Shown here one piece after another: positions 34,004 through 42,922 of a DNA stretch of 64,000 bases. Where the stretch lies: NCBI RefSeq assembly GCF_010993745.1, contig NZ_WOTN01000003.1, positions 930,001 through 994,000 on the forward strand, read 5' to 3'. Within the stretch, counting starts at the first letter, position 1; every line of letters begins with the position of its first letter. This DNA is from Fodinicola acaciae (GTDB lineage: Bacteria; Actinomycetota; Actinomycetes; Mycobacteriales; HKI-0501). The notes under the pieces are model-generated. The model made no database searches. It was not told the origin of the DNA and worked only from the letters and a program-made list of their open reading frames with translations. The translations under genes and the position numbers were made by a program.

Positions 34004-35047
34004 TCACCCCGCGAGGCCGAAGAACCGTGCCAGGTAGTAGGCGGCGCAGATATTCATGTCGGTCATCCCAGCGCCACCGGCAACCCCGCACTGCTCGGTA
34101 CCGCTTCCGGGATCGATTGGCTGGCCGTGCGGTTGCCCGGTCAGGTTGTACGTCTCGACGACCGGCTCGCCGGATGAGTCGTAATAGACCCGATGCGGGT
34201 AGCCGCGGACTGTGTCCTGCACATTCGGCATCTGGTCCGCACCGTGGACATTGGTCCACTGGTCCATACTCTCGGTCAGATTCATGACGTTGACCGTGCG
34301 ATCGGCCCCACCGTGCCAGATGGACACCTTCGGCCAGGGGCCGCGCCAGGACGGATACATGCCACGAGCAAGATCTCCCCACTGCTGAGGCGATTTGATG
34401 ATGCCGGGGTTCATGCAGAGCAACGCGGAGACGGAGTCGGATGCGCACCCAGCGGGCCCGCCCGCGACGATCCCTCCGCCCGCGAACACGTCCGGGTAGG
34501 CGGCCAGCAGGTTGGACGTCATGAAACCGCCGGCGGAGACCCCGGTCACATAGACACGCTTGGTGTCGATTGAGGACTCGCCCTTCGCGCGGTCGACCAT
34601 CTGCTTGATGGACAACGTCTCCCCGCTGTCGCGTGTGGTGTCCCCAGGCTTGAACCAGTTGAAGCAAGCCAGCGGGTTGTTCGCAATCTGCTGCTCCGGG
34701 AACACAAGCGCAAACTTGTAGGTGTCCGCCATCTTCGTCCAGCCACTTGCGTCGTCATAGCTGGAGGCGGCCTGTGTGCAGCCGTGCAAGGCCACGACGA
34801 GCGGCATGTTCGCCGGCGCGGCATCGGGGATGTATATGTACATCCGCAGGTTGCCGGGATTCGAGCCGAAGGCCAGAACCTGGCGGAGCGTCGCCGCCTC
34901 GGCGGCGGATGCCGCTACCGTGGCCGAGATAAACCCAGCGATAAGCAACAATACGCCCAGGAAAGCGACAAGGAAACTTTTCGGGCGCTCTACGTTCAAT
35001 CTTTTCGTCGTGTACACCACAACTCCTTTGGTTGACGGAACGTACAC
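34004..35047 (-). CDS. Secreted PHB-depolymerase-family esterase
   Basis: The 347-residue precursor has a membrane-spanning signal at about residues 25-45 (FLVAFLGVLLLIAGF). The catalytic domain shows LVVALHGCTQ (oxyanion hole), FPEQQIANNPLACFNWF, nucleophile GVSAGGF, WHGGADRTV with the Asp region, and a late QPHG segment for the His. This is the Esterase_phb fold found in extracellular PHB depolymerases, feruloyl and acetyl xylan esterases. There is no substrate-binding domain after the catalytic part, so a soluble ester or hemicellulose side chain is as likely as PHB. It is divergent from the SDR at 35416. Confidence 0.85.
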   Translation of the reverse strand: MYVPSTKGVVVYTTKRLNVERPKSFLVAFLGVLLLIAGFISATVAASAAEAATLRQVLAFGSNPGNLRMYIYIPDAAPANMPLVVALHGCTQAASSYDDASGWTKMADTYKFALVFPEQQIANNPLACFNWFKPGDTTRDSGETLSIKQMVDRAKGESSIDTKRVYVTGVSAGGFMTSNLLAAYPDVFAGGGIVAGGPAGCASDSVSALLCMNPGIIKSPQQWGDLARGMYPSWRGPWPKVSIWHGGADRTVNVMNLTESMDQWTNVHGADQMPNVQDTVRGYPHRVYYDSSGEPVVETYNLTGQPHGQPIDPGSGTEQCGVAGGAGMTDMNICAAYYLARFFGLAG

Positions 35048-35415
35048 CCCCGCACGAACGGACCGTACAGTATGTTTTCACCTGGACATATGGGGCCTGA
35101 GAACATAGCGCCCCCCATACTATGTGTTGTCGACACTCTGCCAAATCACTTCTTTGCATCTGTCGATTTGCGTTTATATATTCGATATGATCACAGTATC
35201 AATTTACGAGAGCGATTAAAATCGCGTGCATGCATTCCCTGTCGACACTTTTGCATATTCACAATTCTTGTTCTCCGCCCCGGGGCGACCCATGGGCTGA
35301 ATGGCCTAACGGTTCCGCTATGGGATCGGCTCGTTCTCTTTTCTGATGTACCGGACGGGCCGCGCTGCCGCAGGATGTGACGAGAACGTAATTCTCAGCG
35401 CGGACAGGAGCGACT
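35048..35415. promoter_or_regulatory. AT-rich divergent promoter region with a 14-bp palindrome
   Basis: This 368-bp spacer is conspicuously AT-rich for the window (GTTTATATATTCGATATGAT near 35170). It contains GCGATT-AA-AATCGC at 35212-35225, a perfect inverted repeat fit for a dimeric regulator. It separates the esterase gene (minus) from the SDR gene (plus). No ORF in it is convincing. Confidence 0.5.
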
Positions 35416-36156
35416 GTGCGATTGCAGGACAAAGTAGCGGTCATCACAGGAGGAACGGGCGGACTGGGAAGAGAGATTGCAGAACGTTACCTCACCGAAG
35501 GAGCCCGGGTGAACTGTGCATCCCGGCACGACTGTAACGTCAAGCAATTAATCGACGACTTTCCGGATCGCGCCAAGTTCCACCCGGTCGACGTCAGAAA
35601 CCAGGAGTCGGTCGCAGAACTCATGAAGTTCGTCGCTGACGCATTCGGCGGAATCGACATCCTCCTGACGACTGCAAGCATCGGTCACGACGCCCGGATC
35701 GAGCGGTTCGATCCCGCGCGATGGGATGAGGTGATCTCCACTCACCTCACCGGAACCTTCCTGTGCGTTCGCGAAGCCATCCCCTACTTGCAACGATCCT
35801 CGTCCGGACGGATCATCACCATGTCCTCGGTGTTCGGTTCACGGCCCACGATCGGGGCCGTAGGGTACTGCGCGGCCAAGGCTGGAATCGAGATGCTGAC
35901 GCGCGTCGGTGCGATAGAACTCGGCCGCGAGGGCATTCTGGTGAACTGTATAGCTCCCGGCTTCATCAGCACCGGAATGGGATACGCCGTCGAGGCCAAC
36001 GCCAAAGTATGGCCAATATATCGCCGGAAGATGGTGCGTGGCCGAACAGGCCACGAAGCAGAAATCGCCGACGCTGCCGTATTTCTTGCCGGCCCGGAAA
36101 GCACCTACATCAATGGACATGTACTCGAGGTCAGCGGAGGACTGTCATGGGCTTAG
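35416..36156 (+). CDS. Short-chain dehydrogenase/reductase (FabG-like)
   Basis: A GTG start at 35416 gives a 246-residue SDR with TGGTGGLGREI at the nucleotide site, TTASIG in place of the usual NNAG, catalytic MSSVFGS, YCAAKAG (Tyr/Lys) and a C-terminal INGHVLEVSGGLSWA. RHD after the second strand suggests NADP preference. A TTA leucine codon occurs near residue 44. The substrate is unknown. It is divergent from a secreted esterase and may share its regulator. Confidence 0.82.
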   Translation: MRLQDKVAVITGGTGGLGREIAERYLTEGARVNCASRHDCNVKQLIDDFPDRAKFHPVDVRNQESVAELMKFVADAFGGIDILLTTASIGHDARIERFDPARWDEVISTHLTGTFLCVREAIPYLQRSSSGRIITMSSVFGSRPTIGAVGYCAAKAGIEMLTRVGAIELGREGILVNCIAPGFISTGMGYAVEANAKVWPIYRRKMVRGRTGHEAEIADAAVFLAGPESTYINGHVLEVSGGLSWA

Positions 36157-36210
36157 CGCAGGAACCTGATTTCATCGTTTTAGCACTGCAGTGTCCGTGG
36201 CCAGTGAATA

Positions 36211-36270
<60 letters not shown>

Positions 36271-36358
36271 CAAAGTTCGTGATGGGTTGCCCCCCCGACA
36301 GCTGGCAGATCGCTGACGTAGTTGATCATGCAGCTGGTGCGACGATCGTAGTCTGAAT

Positions 36359-36438
36359 GTGTTGTTCCCCGACCTCGCTCCGCTGTGCATCGGACGGATC
36401 ATCCGGCGCGGAGCACGGCTTGAGTTGCATGCGGACGT
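36359..36438 (+). pseudogene. N-terminal stub of an ISL3-family transposase
   Basis: From GTG 36359 the frame reads LFPDLAPLCIGRIIRRGARL and ELHADV, which resembles the first residues of ISL3 transposases. It is cut by the left end of the IS21 element at 36439. No continuation is recognisable right of the IS21 element, so the rest was lost. Confidence 0.5.
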
Positions 36439-36561
36439 TGTCAACGGCGCGCGAATTTTGGTTCTGGCCCACTTTCCGTGATCAGGTTGGCCCCGGGCGG
36501 GCTGGTTTGTGGGGTTCTGTGATCATCTTCGCGGTGCGGTGATCATGGCGTTGTCGGGGTT

Positions 36562-38100
36562 TTGTTGCCTCATCTTGTGGGCGTGGCGATCGAGTCGGTT
36601 GGGCGAGCCGGTGGCCAGGTGGTCATCGTGGCGCGTCCGCGGGCGGAAACGGGGCAGTGTCCGGCGTGCGGGCGTGACTCGTCCAGGGTGCACAGTCGTT
36701 ATGAGCGCCGGCTCGCCGACGCTGCGGTGGCTGGGCAGCAGGTGCTGATCAGGCTGAAGGTGCGCCGGTTCTTCTGCGGCAACGCCGGCTGTCCCAAGCG
36801 GACGTTCGCCGAGCAGGTCACTGATGTGGCCGAACGATACGCCCGTAGAACCCCGAAGTTGACGAAGATGCTGGAATCGATCGGGCTCGCGCTGGCTGGC
36901 CGTGCTGGATCTCGTCTGGCTGCCCGGTTGGGGCTTCCGGCTGCCCGTCACAGCCTTCTGCGCCTGGTCCGAGGTCTGGCCGATCCCGAGATTGGCGCAG
37001 TGCCGCCGGCGACGGTGATCGCGGAGCGGATCGGCTGGTCTCGGTCGATCCGGGTGCTGTCGGCGCGGGTGGCGGAGTTGCGGCCGGCGTATCTGCCGCC
37101 GGACCCGGCGTCGCGTGCTGGCTATGTCGCGGGTGATATCGCGCAGTGCGATTTCTGGTTCCCGCCGATCAAGGTGCCGGTCGGGTTCGGGCAGATCCGC
37201 GGACCGAAGCAGTTGCCGGTGTTGACCATGGTCTGCGGATACTCCCGAACGTTGGCAGGGCTGCTGATTCCCAGCCGCACGGCTGAGGATCTGTTCGCCG
37301 GCTGGTGGCAGCTGCTCCAGGCGCTGGGTGCCGTACCACGCACCCTGGTCTGGGACGGCGAGGGCGCGATCGGCCGCTGGCGCGGCGGACAGGTCGAATT
37401 AACCAAAGAATGCCAGGCATTCCGCGGAACACTGGGCACGAAGGTGATCGTCTGCCGCCCGGCTGACCCGGAGGCGAAGGGAATTATCGAACGAGCGCAC
37501 CAATATCTGGAAACCTCGTTCCTGCCAGGACGCCAGTTCACCTCACCAGCGGACTTCAACACCCAGCTCCGTGATTGGTTGGCCGTGGCGAACACTCGGA
37601 CCCGTCGAGCGCTGGGATGCGCGCCCAGTGACCGTATCGCCGCCGACAAAGCGGCGATGCTGAGCCTGCCGCCGGTGCCGCCGGCGACCGGGTGGCGATC
37701 CTCGCTGCGGCTGCCGCGGGATTACTACATTCGCTTGGATTCCAACGATTATTCGGTGTCCCCGGTCGTGATCGGCCGCCGCATCGAGGTCGTAGCGGAC
37801 CTGGAACGGGTCCGGGTGTTCTACGACGGCAAGCTCGCCGCCGACCACGAACGGATCTGGGCCTGCCACCAGACCCTCTCCGACCCCAACCACGTGACAG
37901 CGGCCAACATGCTCCGCCAAGCCCGCACGGCGCGTACTCGCCGGCTCCGAGCGGTCAACGAGCCAGAGGTGGAAGTACGGTGCCTGGCCGACTACGACAC
38001 CGCCCTGGGCGTCGAAAGCGACCACAACAGCGGTCACAACAGCGGTCACAACAGAACGACTGATGGCGCGATCGGCGGCGCGAACGGTGGTGTGGCGTGA
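36562..38100 (+). CDS. Chimeric transposase: ISL3 N-terminus fused to IS21 IstA catalytic domain
   Basis: Residues 1 to about 147 are ISL3-type: zinc knuckles CPAC (33-36) and CGNAGC (72-77), SRVHSRYERRLADAAVAG, then an HTH-like segment. From about 148 the sequence becomes IS21 IstA: PATVIAERIGW, then DDE-type rve with GDIAQCDFWF (first Asp), LVWDGEGAIG (second Asp) and KGIIERAHQYLE (Glu), then the C-terminal beta barrel. The normal IstA N-terminal HTH is absent. The start is TTG 36562 or 36559. The stop is coupled to istB. All three catalytic acids remain. Whether the zinc ribbon can replace end recognition is unknown. Confidence 0.85.
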   Translation: MLPHLVGVAIESVGRAGGQVVIVARPRAETGQCPACGRDSSRVHSRYERRLADAAVAGQQVLIRLKVRRFFCGNAGCPKRTFAEQVTDVAERYARRTPKLTKMLESIGLALAGRAGSRLAARLGLPAARHSLLRLVRGLADPEIGAVPPATVIAERIGWSRSIRVLSARVAELRPAYLPPDPASRAGYVAGDIAQCDFWFPPIKVPVGFGQIRGPKQLPVLTMVCGYSRTLAGLLIPSRTAEDLFAGWWQLLQALGAVPRTLVWDGEGAIGRWRGGQVELTKECQAFRGTLGTKVIVCRPADPEAKGIIERAHQYLETSFLPGRQFTSPADFNTQLRDWLAVANTRTRRALGCAPSDRIAADKAAMLSLPPVPPATGWRSSLRLPRDYYIRLDSNDYSVSPVVIGRRIEVVADLERVRVFYDGKLAADHERIWACHQTLSDPNHVTAANMLRQARTARTRRLRAVNEPEVEVRCLADYDTALGVESDHNSGHNSGHNRTTDGAIGGANGGVA

Positions 38101-38945
38101 TGGCTGCTCGAATGCCAACAAGAACATCATCAGGAACGCCAACAAAAACAGCGGCGAAGACGGCTGCGGCAGGCCGGGACATGACCGCGGAGATCGCGTT
38201 TTTGACGCGTGCGTTGAAAGCACCCACGCTACGCGAGTCCGCCTCTCGGCTGGCTGACCGCGCGCGAGCCGAATCCTGGACGCATGAGGAGTTTCTGGTC
38301 GCCTGCCTGCAACGCGAAGTGTCCGCGCGAGAGTCCCATGGCGGCGAAGGTCGAATCCGCGCGGCCCGACTGCCGGCCCGCAAATCGTTGGAGGAGTTCG
38401 ACTTCGACCACGCTCGTGGTCTCAAACGGGACGTGATCGCCCACCTCGGTACACTTGATTTCGTCACAGCAAAGGAAAATGCTGTTTTTCTCGGACCACC
38501 TGGGACCGGTAAAACGCACCTGGCGATCGGGTTGGCGATACGGGCCTGCCAGGCCGGACACCGGGTTCTGTTCGCCACCGCCGCCGAGTGGGTCGCCCGG
38601 CTCGCCGACGCCCACCACGCCGGGCGGCTACAGGTCGAACTGACCCGGCTGGCCCGGTACCCGCTGCTGGTCATCGACGAGGTTGGCTACATCCCGTTCG
38701 AACCCGAAGCGGCGAACCTGTTCTTCCAGCTGGTCTCGTCCCGATACGAGCGCGCGAGCCTGATCGTCACCAGCAACAAGGTCTTCGGCCGCTGGGGCGA
38801 GGTCTTCGGCGACGACGTGGTCGCCGCCGCCATGATCGACCGCCTCGTCCACCACGCCGAAGTCATCGCCCTGAAAGGAGACAGCTATCGACTCAAAGAC
38901 CGCGACCTCGGCCGCGTCCCCGCGGCCACCACCAGCGAAGACTAA
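38097..38945 (+). CDS. istB: IS21 helper ATPase IstB
   Basis: The 282-residue protein (GTG 38097 or ATG 38100; ATG 38181 is a possible later start) is a AAA+ DnaC-like ATPase with Walker A GPPGTGKTHLAIG, Walker B LLVIDEVGYIPF and sensor IVTSNKVFGRW. IstB assists IstA in target selection and strand transfer. The start overlaps the istA stop, as usual in IS21. No defects are visible. Confidence 0.9.
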   Translation: MMAARMPTRTSSGTPTKTAAKTAAAGRDMTAEIAFLTRALKAPTLRESASRLADRARAESWTHEEFLVACLQREVSARESHGGEGRIRAARLPARKSLEEFDFDHARGLKRDVIAHLGTLDFVTAKENAVFLGPPGTGKTHLAIGLAIRACQAGHRVLFATAAEWVARLADAHHAGRLQVELTRLARYPLLVIDEVGYIPFEPEAANLFFQLVSSRYERASLIVTSNKVFGRWGEVFGDDVVAAAMIDRLVHHAEVIALKGDSYRLKDRDLGRVPAATTSED

Positions 38946-39017
38946 CCACCAAACCGTACACACAGAGGGTCAAAATTCAGATGCCGAAAGTGGGTCAAAA
39001 TTCGCGCGCCGTTGACA

Positions 39018-40017
39018 CGTTTCGCGAACTGACCCAGTTCCAGCAGTGAGCGTTCTCGTTCTCCTGCCGCGCGATCGAGACGAGCTCCTCGTTCTCGCTT
39101 GGCGCATTCTCGTCGCCCCGCTCTGGCGCCATTCGTGCTGACCAGAGTGGGACTGAGCGAGAAGCGGACCGAGAGAGCCGGCGAGATAAGTCTCTCGACG
39201 AGCGTTTTTGAACAAACACGAGCGCAACCTCCGTGAGCCCAAGTCGTACGCGTTTGCTTACGTCGACCAAGGGCCGCCGCAGGCCCGAGAAAGTCACACT
39301 CCTGCTCAAAACTTGCCGAGAAGTGTCGGTAGCACCGTCCGCGGGCTGTAGAAAACGTTCTCGTCGTGTACGCCACCTCTGGGCGACGAGACGGTATCGA
39401 ACCGACATTCGAACCATACTTTGGCTGCGCGTCGACGCCCGGCCGTCTACCTCGCTCGCGAGACGAGGAGGCGCCGCAACCTTGAGCACCAAGGAGTCGA
39501 TACGGCGGTGTTCGCGAAGTCCCCCCGCAGCGTCGCCTACACCGCCCACCACCACCTACCCGCCGGCGGCGGCGCCCGCATCGTCGGCCGACGCGTCCCG
39601 GGCGTCAACGGCATCAGCTGGGCCGTCCGCTACGACAGCGACACCGACCCGAACGACCCCGCAACCGGACGAAGGTCGAACTGTTCACCGCCGCCCGCCA
39701 ATCCCTCGGCAGACGCGGCCGTACAGGGTCCGTACGTCCGCCTCAGCTTGGGCCGCTGGGCTGCCGCGGTACGCCGTTGATGCCGAACCGCTCCGCGAGC
39801 ATCTCACCCGCCGAAGTGTGCGACAGGCGCTCGTCGCCGATGAGCGCCTCGGCCGTAGCCATCACCTCTCGCTTGTCGGAGGCGCGCAGGCTGGTTTGGG
39901 AGATCGCGTGTGGCATGGAACCGGATGGGTCTGCCAGCTGACATACCCGGTGACATTGACGGCTTACGGAGACTGCGCTGGGTCAGGCGTTTCCGTCTGA
40001 CAGTTGACGGGAAGAGG
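39018..40017. other. Degenerate region between IS21 and the sigma-factor gene
   Basis: No intact gene is supported. From about 39505 to 39700 the plus strand reads VFAKSPRSVAYTAHHHLPAG, then GRRVPGVNGISWAVRYDSDT, which looks like authentic protein. It runs into a different frame at KVELFTAARQSL near 39690, so it is probably a frameshifted remnant. A short frame at 39781-39942 may be its tail. The remainder (39018-39480) has no recognised content. Confidence 0.4.
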
Positions 40018-40548
40018 ATGAGCGATTCCGACGCCGATCTGGGCCTCGACGAGATCTTCCGCGCCACGTATCGGCGGCTGGTGGTGAGCGTGTACGCGCT
40101 GACCGGCAGCATGGCCGAAGCGCAGGATGTGGTCTCCGAGGCGTTCGTTCAGGCGGTTTCCCGACCGGAGAAGGTCCTGGCGGCGCAGAGCCCGGAAGCG
40201 TGGCTACGTACGGTGTGCCGCCGTATCGCGGTCAGCCGGTGGCGGCGTGCGCGGCTGCACTCTCGGCTGCTGCGGCGGGTGGCCGTCGACCGTGACCCGG
40301 TGGTCGAGGACATTTCGCCGGATCGGGTGGCGGTGATGACGGCTATCCGCCAGCTGCCCGCCGCGCAGGCGGAGGTGTTGGCGTTGTTCTACATCGCCGA
40401 TCTGCGGGTCGGCGAGATCGCGGCCACGCTCGGTGTATCCGACGGCACGGTCAAATCCCGCTTGTCCAGAGGTCGTACGGCGCTCGGTCCGCTGCTGGCG
40501 GATGAGGCGGTTGCGGCGACGGTCGTTGATACGAAGGCAGGTGCATAG
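40018..40548 (+). CDS. ECF-type RNA polymerase sigma factor
   Basis: ATG 40018 follows GGGAAGAGG. The 176-residue protein has region 2 (IFRATYRRLVVSVYALTGSM with AEAQDVVSEAFVQA) and region 4 (QLPAAQAEVLALFYIADLRV, then GEIAATLGVSDGTVKSRLSR). It has the normal two-domain size. The gene directly downstream encodes a membrane-anchored protein in the position of an anti-sigma factor, so signalling from the cell surface is likely. Confidence 0.88.
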   Translation: MSDSDADLGLDEIFRATYRRLVVSVYALTGSMAEAQDVVSEAFVQAVSRPEKVLAAQSPEAWLRTVCRRIAVSRWRRARLHSRLLRRVAVDRDPVVEDISPDRVAVMTAIRQLPAAQAEVLALFYIADLRVGEIAATLGVSDGTVKSRLSRGRTALGPLLADEAVAATVVDTKAGA

Positions 40549-40550
40549 CG

Positions 40551-41909
40551 ATGGTTAGTCCCGCTGATTTCACCGACGTGCGAGAGCGGGCCGGCGAGCT
40601 TGCTGGCATGCCGGATCTCGTCGCGATCCGCCGCCGCGGCCGTAGCCGGCGGCGGCTGCGGCGGACCGGCGCGCTGATGGCTCCCGCCGCCGCCGCGATC
40701 GTGGTGGGAGCGGTTCTTGCCGGCACGATCGTGGTCACACATCCAGGCGATGGCGCCACCGAACGGGAGCTGCCGGCAGCGACCGCGCCGTGGACGGCGC
40801 CGGCCGGCAACCCGCCCAGCCTGCCCGCTCCCATTCACGGTTCGCTGCGTGGCGCTCCCGTCGACCCGGGTCAGCGGATGCAACTGCTGCAAACCAGCAC
40901 CCCCGACGCATGGCGGTCGTACTCGCTGGCCAAGCTGCGCAACGCTCACTTCGCGCTGATCCGGACACTGGACGGTGGCCGCAGCTGGCAAGGATGGACG
41001 CTGCCGGCGGCCGTACCGATGGCGGTCACCGTGAACGCGAGTGAGTCCTCGATCCCGCCGCCGTCGGAACCGGCCGGCCCGGTCGCCGGCCCCGGACAGA
41101 CGGTTGTCGTCGGCGAGCCCCGGACCGGTGAGTTCGTCAGCCGGGACGGCGGCCAGAGCTGGGCACCGATGCCGAAACCCGGTGCACCCGTGGCCGCCGT
41201 CCCGCCCGGCTGGGCGGTCATCGCGCACGCCGAGGACCCGAACTCCACACAGCTACGCGCGATCGACCCGACGACCGGGACACCGCATCCGCTGCGGAAC
41301 CAGATCGGCGGTTCCCTGGTCACCCAGGGGCCTGATGAATACCTCCACCCCAGCACGGACGGCACGTACTGGGCGATCACGACCCGCAACCCGAACCGGA
41401 CCGAGCTGGTCATCAGCCGTGACGGCGCCAAGAGCTGGACGGTCGCGTTCAGTCAACGGCAGCTGATGCACGTGGACGCGTACGACACCGAGCACGCTTA
41501 CGCTGTCGGGACGGTCAGCGCTCGACCTGCGGTTTTCGTCGCGCACGATCGGGCGACCCGGTGGTCGCCGGCCGCTGCGCGGAATCTGCCCGCGGGAACG
41601 CTGACCGGTGTGGTCGCCCTTCCCCACGGTGGGCTTGTCGTCGCGTTGCAGACCGCTTCCGGCAGAACACAACTGTGGACCAGCCACGACCAAGGCGAGT
41701 CCTTCCGACGCGTGTACGAAGGTGGCGACATCGTGTGGTTCGGCCGCACAGCCACCGGCGGGCTCGCCGCACAAGTCACCACCCGGTCGGGCGACAAGTA
41801 CGCACCGGCAACCTGGATCGTCTCCGAGAACGGCACAGACTGGCACGCCGGCCTGGAGCCACCAAACGTCTTCGTCGTCCCCTACACCAGCCGCGGCCAA
41901 GGCGGCTGA
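40551..41909 (+). CDS. Membrane-anchored propeller-like protein paired with the sigma factor
   Basis: The gene begins 2 bp after the sigma-factor stop. The 452-residue product has a short Arg-rich cytoplasmic segment (DLVAIRRRGRSRRRLRRTG), a single membrane helix at about residues 40-62, and a large extracytoplasmic domain. That domain has recurring BNR/sialidase-like strands ending in SxDGGxSW-type motifs (RTLDGGRSWQGW, SRDGGQSWAPM, SRDGAKSWTVAF, TSHDQGESFRRV), consistent with a beta-propeller. The topology matches an anti-sigma factor whose outer domain senses a ligand. However, the cytoplasmic part is too short to hold a standard anti-sigma domain, so regulation of the sigma factor is unproven. 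Confidence 0.75.
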   Translation: MVSPADFTDVRERAGELAGMPDLVAIRRRGRSRRRLRRTGALMAPAAAAIVVGAVLAGTIVVTHPGDGATERELPAATAPWTAPAGNPPSLPAPIHGSLRGAPVDPGQRMQLLQTSTPDAWRSYSLAKLRNAHFALIRTLDGGRSWQGWTLPAAVPMAVTVNASESSIPPPSEPAGPVAGPGQTVVVGEPRTGEFVSRDGGQSWAPMPKPGAPVAAVPPGWAVIAHAEDPNSTQLRAIDPTTGTPHPLRNQIGGSLVTQGPDEYLHPSTDGTYWAITTRNPNRTELVISRDGAKSWTVAFSQRQLMHVDAYDTEHAYAVGTVSARPAVFVAHDRATRWSPAAARNLPAGTLTGVVALPHGGLVVALQTASGRTQLWTSHDQGESFRRVYEGGDIVWFGRTATGGLAAQVTTRSGDKYAPATWIVSENGTDWHAGLEPPNVFVVPYTSRGQGG

Positions 41910-42280
41910 CCCCCGATCCCTGATGGGCCAACAGAAACACGCCAGGCCCATCAGGGACCACCGCCGCCACAAATCGCGACCAGATTCCGCAGCCCACCAA
42001 AACCACAATGATGGGCGGAATGACGGCGGTCCCCGCTTCAGCTCTTTGTCGGAACCGCCCCGAAACAGCAGTGCAGAAGCTGACCCGGCTGGTGTGTCGA
42101 TGGGGAGCACATCGATCCCGCGTCGCTGATGTCAAGACTTAATCCCTTCGCGCCACCACCCGAGGTGCCAATACACGCATGCGAGATTTGTCGGCGCGTA
42201 GTTGATCTGCGCGTGTGGTGACAGAGTTTTTCAGTGTGGTAATAGGCGTATTTACTGTTCACTATCGAACTGAAGTACAC
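41910..42280. other. Intergenic region after the propeller gene
   Basis: CCTGATGGGCC (41920-41930) and GGCCCATCAGG (41945-41955) form a perfect 11-bp stem just after the stop, a probable terminator. The remaining sequence up to 42280 becomes AT-richer and should contain the promoter of the truncated secreted protein. No gene is seen. Confidence 0.55.
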
Positions 42281-42592
42281 ATGTCCAAGTCCACCATGGT
42301 GGGCGCCGCAATGGCGCTGGCCTCCGCCGTCGTGCTCGTACCGTCTGCCGCTCAGGCCGGAAGTACCAGCATCACCTGCCATGCGCCGAGAAGCACTCCT
42401 TGCCAGACTCCTCGCCCCAACAACAATCTCGGTGTTCATTTCCCGGGCGGAACGCTGAGAGTCACCGTCGACCTTTCGGACGCGCCCGGCCACACCCTGA
42501 ATTCCGCCGTTCTTCTCAACGGAGACTGTACGAACTGCAACGCATCCGGAATTCCGGAGGCCGAGGGACTGGAGGGGCCCCGCTTCCGTTGA
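42281..42592 (+). pseudogene. Secreted small protein truncated by an IS3 insertion
   Basis: ATG 42281 gives MSKSTMVGAAMALASAVVLV, a clear Sec signal peptide ending in PSAAQA. The mature part has cysteines in ITCHAPRSTPCQTP and GDCTNCNASG and a strand-rich segment. At about 42570 the IS3 terminal repeat begins, and the frame then ends in element sequence after GLEGPRFR. The C-terminus is lost. I do not recognise the family; it resembles small secreted actinomycete proteins of unknown role. Confidence 0.65.
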
Positions 42593-42634
42593 CAGTGATC
42601 TTGATGTTCACTGGTCGTGATCGGGAGGATGGGA

Positions 42635-42922
42635 ATGGGGACTCGGCGGAAGTTCACTCCGGAGTATCGGGCTGAGGCTGTGGCTTTGGTTACTGATTCG
42701 GGGCGTGCCGTGTCGGATGTTGCTCGGAGTCTTGGTGTTCATGAGAATACGTTGGCTAATTGGGTGGCCAAGGCGAAAGAGCAGGGTGAGGTGCCGGATA
42801 AACCGTTGTCGGTTTCTGAGCGTGCGGAGTTGGAGAAGCTCCGCAAGGAGACCGCTCAGTTGCAGATGGATAACGCTTTCCTGAAAAAAGCGGCGGCCTG
42901 GTTCGCGAAGGAAAACAGGTGA
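42635..42922 (+). CDS. IS3-family OrfA (transposase HTH subunit)
   Basis: ATG 42635 has GGAGG 6 nt upstream. The 95-residue protein shows RRKFTPEYRAEAVALVTDSG, SLGVHENTLANWV (HTH) and a leucine-zipper-like tail (ELEKLRKETAQLQMDNAFL) ending KKAAAWFAKENR. The GTG of OrfB overlaps its stop. OrfA alone can bind element ends but not transpose. Confidence 0.9.
   Translation: MGTRRKFTPEYRAEAVALVTDSGRAVSDVARSLGVHENTLANWVAKAKEQGEVPDKPLSVSERAELEKLRKETAQLQMDNAFLKKAAAWFAKENR

Larger units (their letters stand above)
36439..39017 (+). mobile_element. IS21-family insertion sequence with perfect terminal inverted repeats
   Basis: The ends at 36439-36460 and 38996-39017 are perfect 22-bp inverted repeats, beginning TGTCAACGGC and ending GCCGTTGACA, with TG...CA termini as in IS21. 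CGT flanks both sides and may be the target duplication. A second internal copy of GGGTCAAAATTC (38967-38978 and 38992-39003) gives the multiple terminal repeats usual for IS21. Inside are a chimeric istA and an intact istB. ISL3-type sequence, starting near 36511 (GGTTCTGTGATCATCTTC), has replaced the 5' part of istA. Confidence 0.85.

Noticed and set aside
33846-34667. 273-aa minus ORF across the 3' half of the esterase gene.
   Set aside because: Shifted frame of the well-supported PHB-depolymerase-like gene; Arg/His-rich with no motif.
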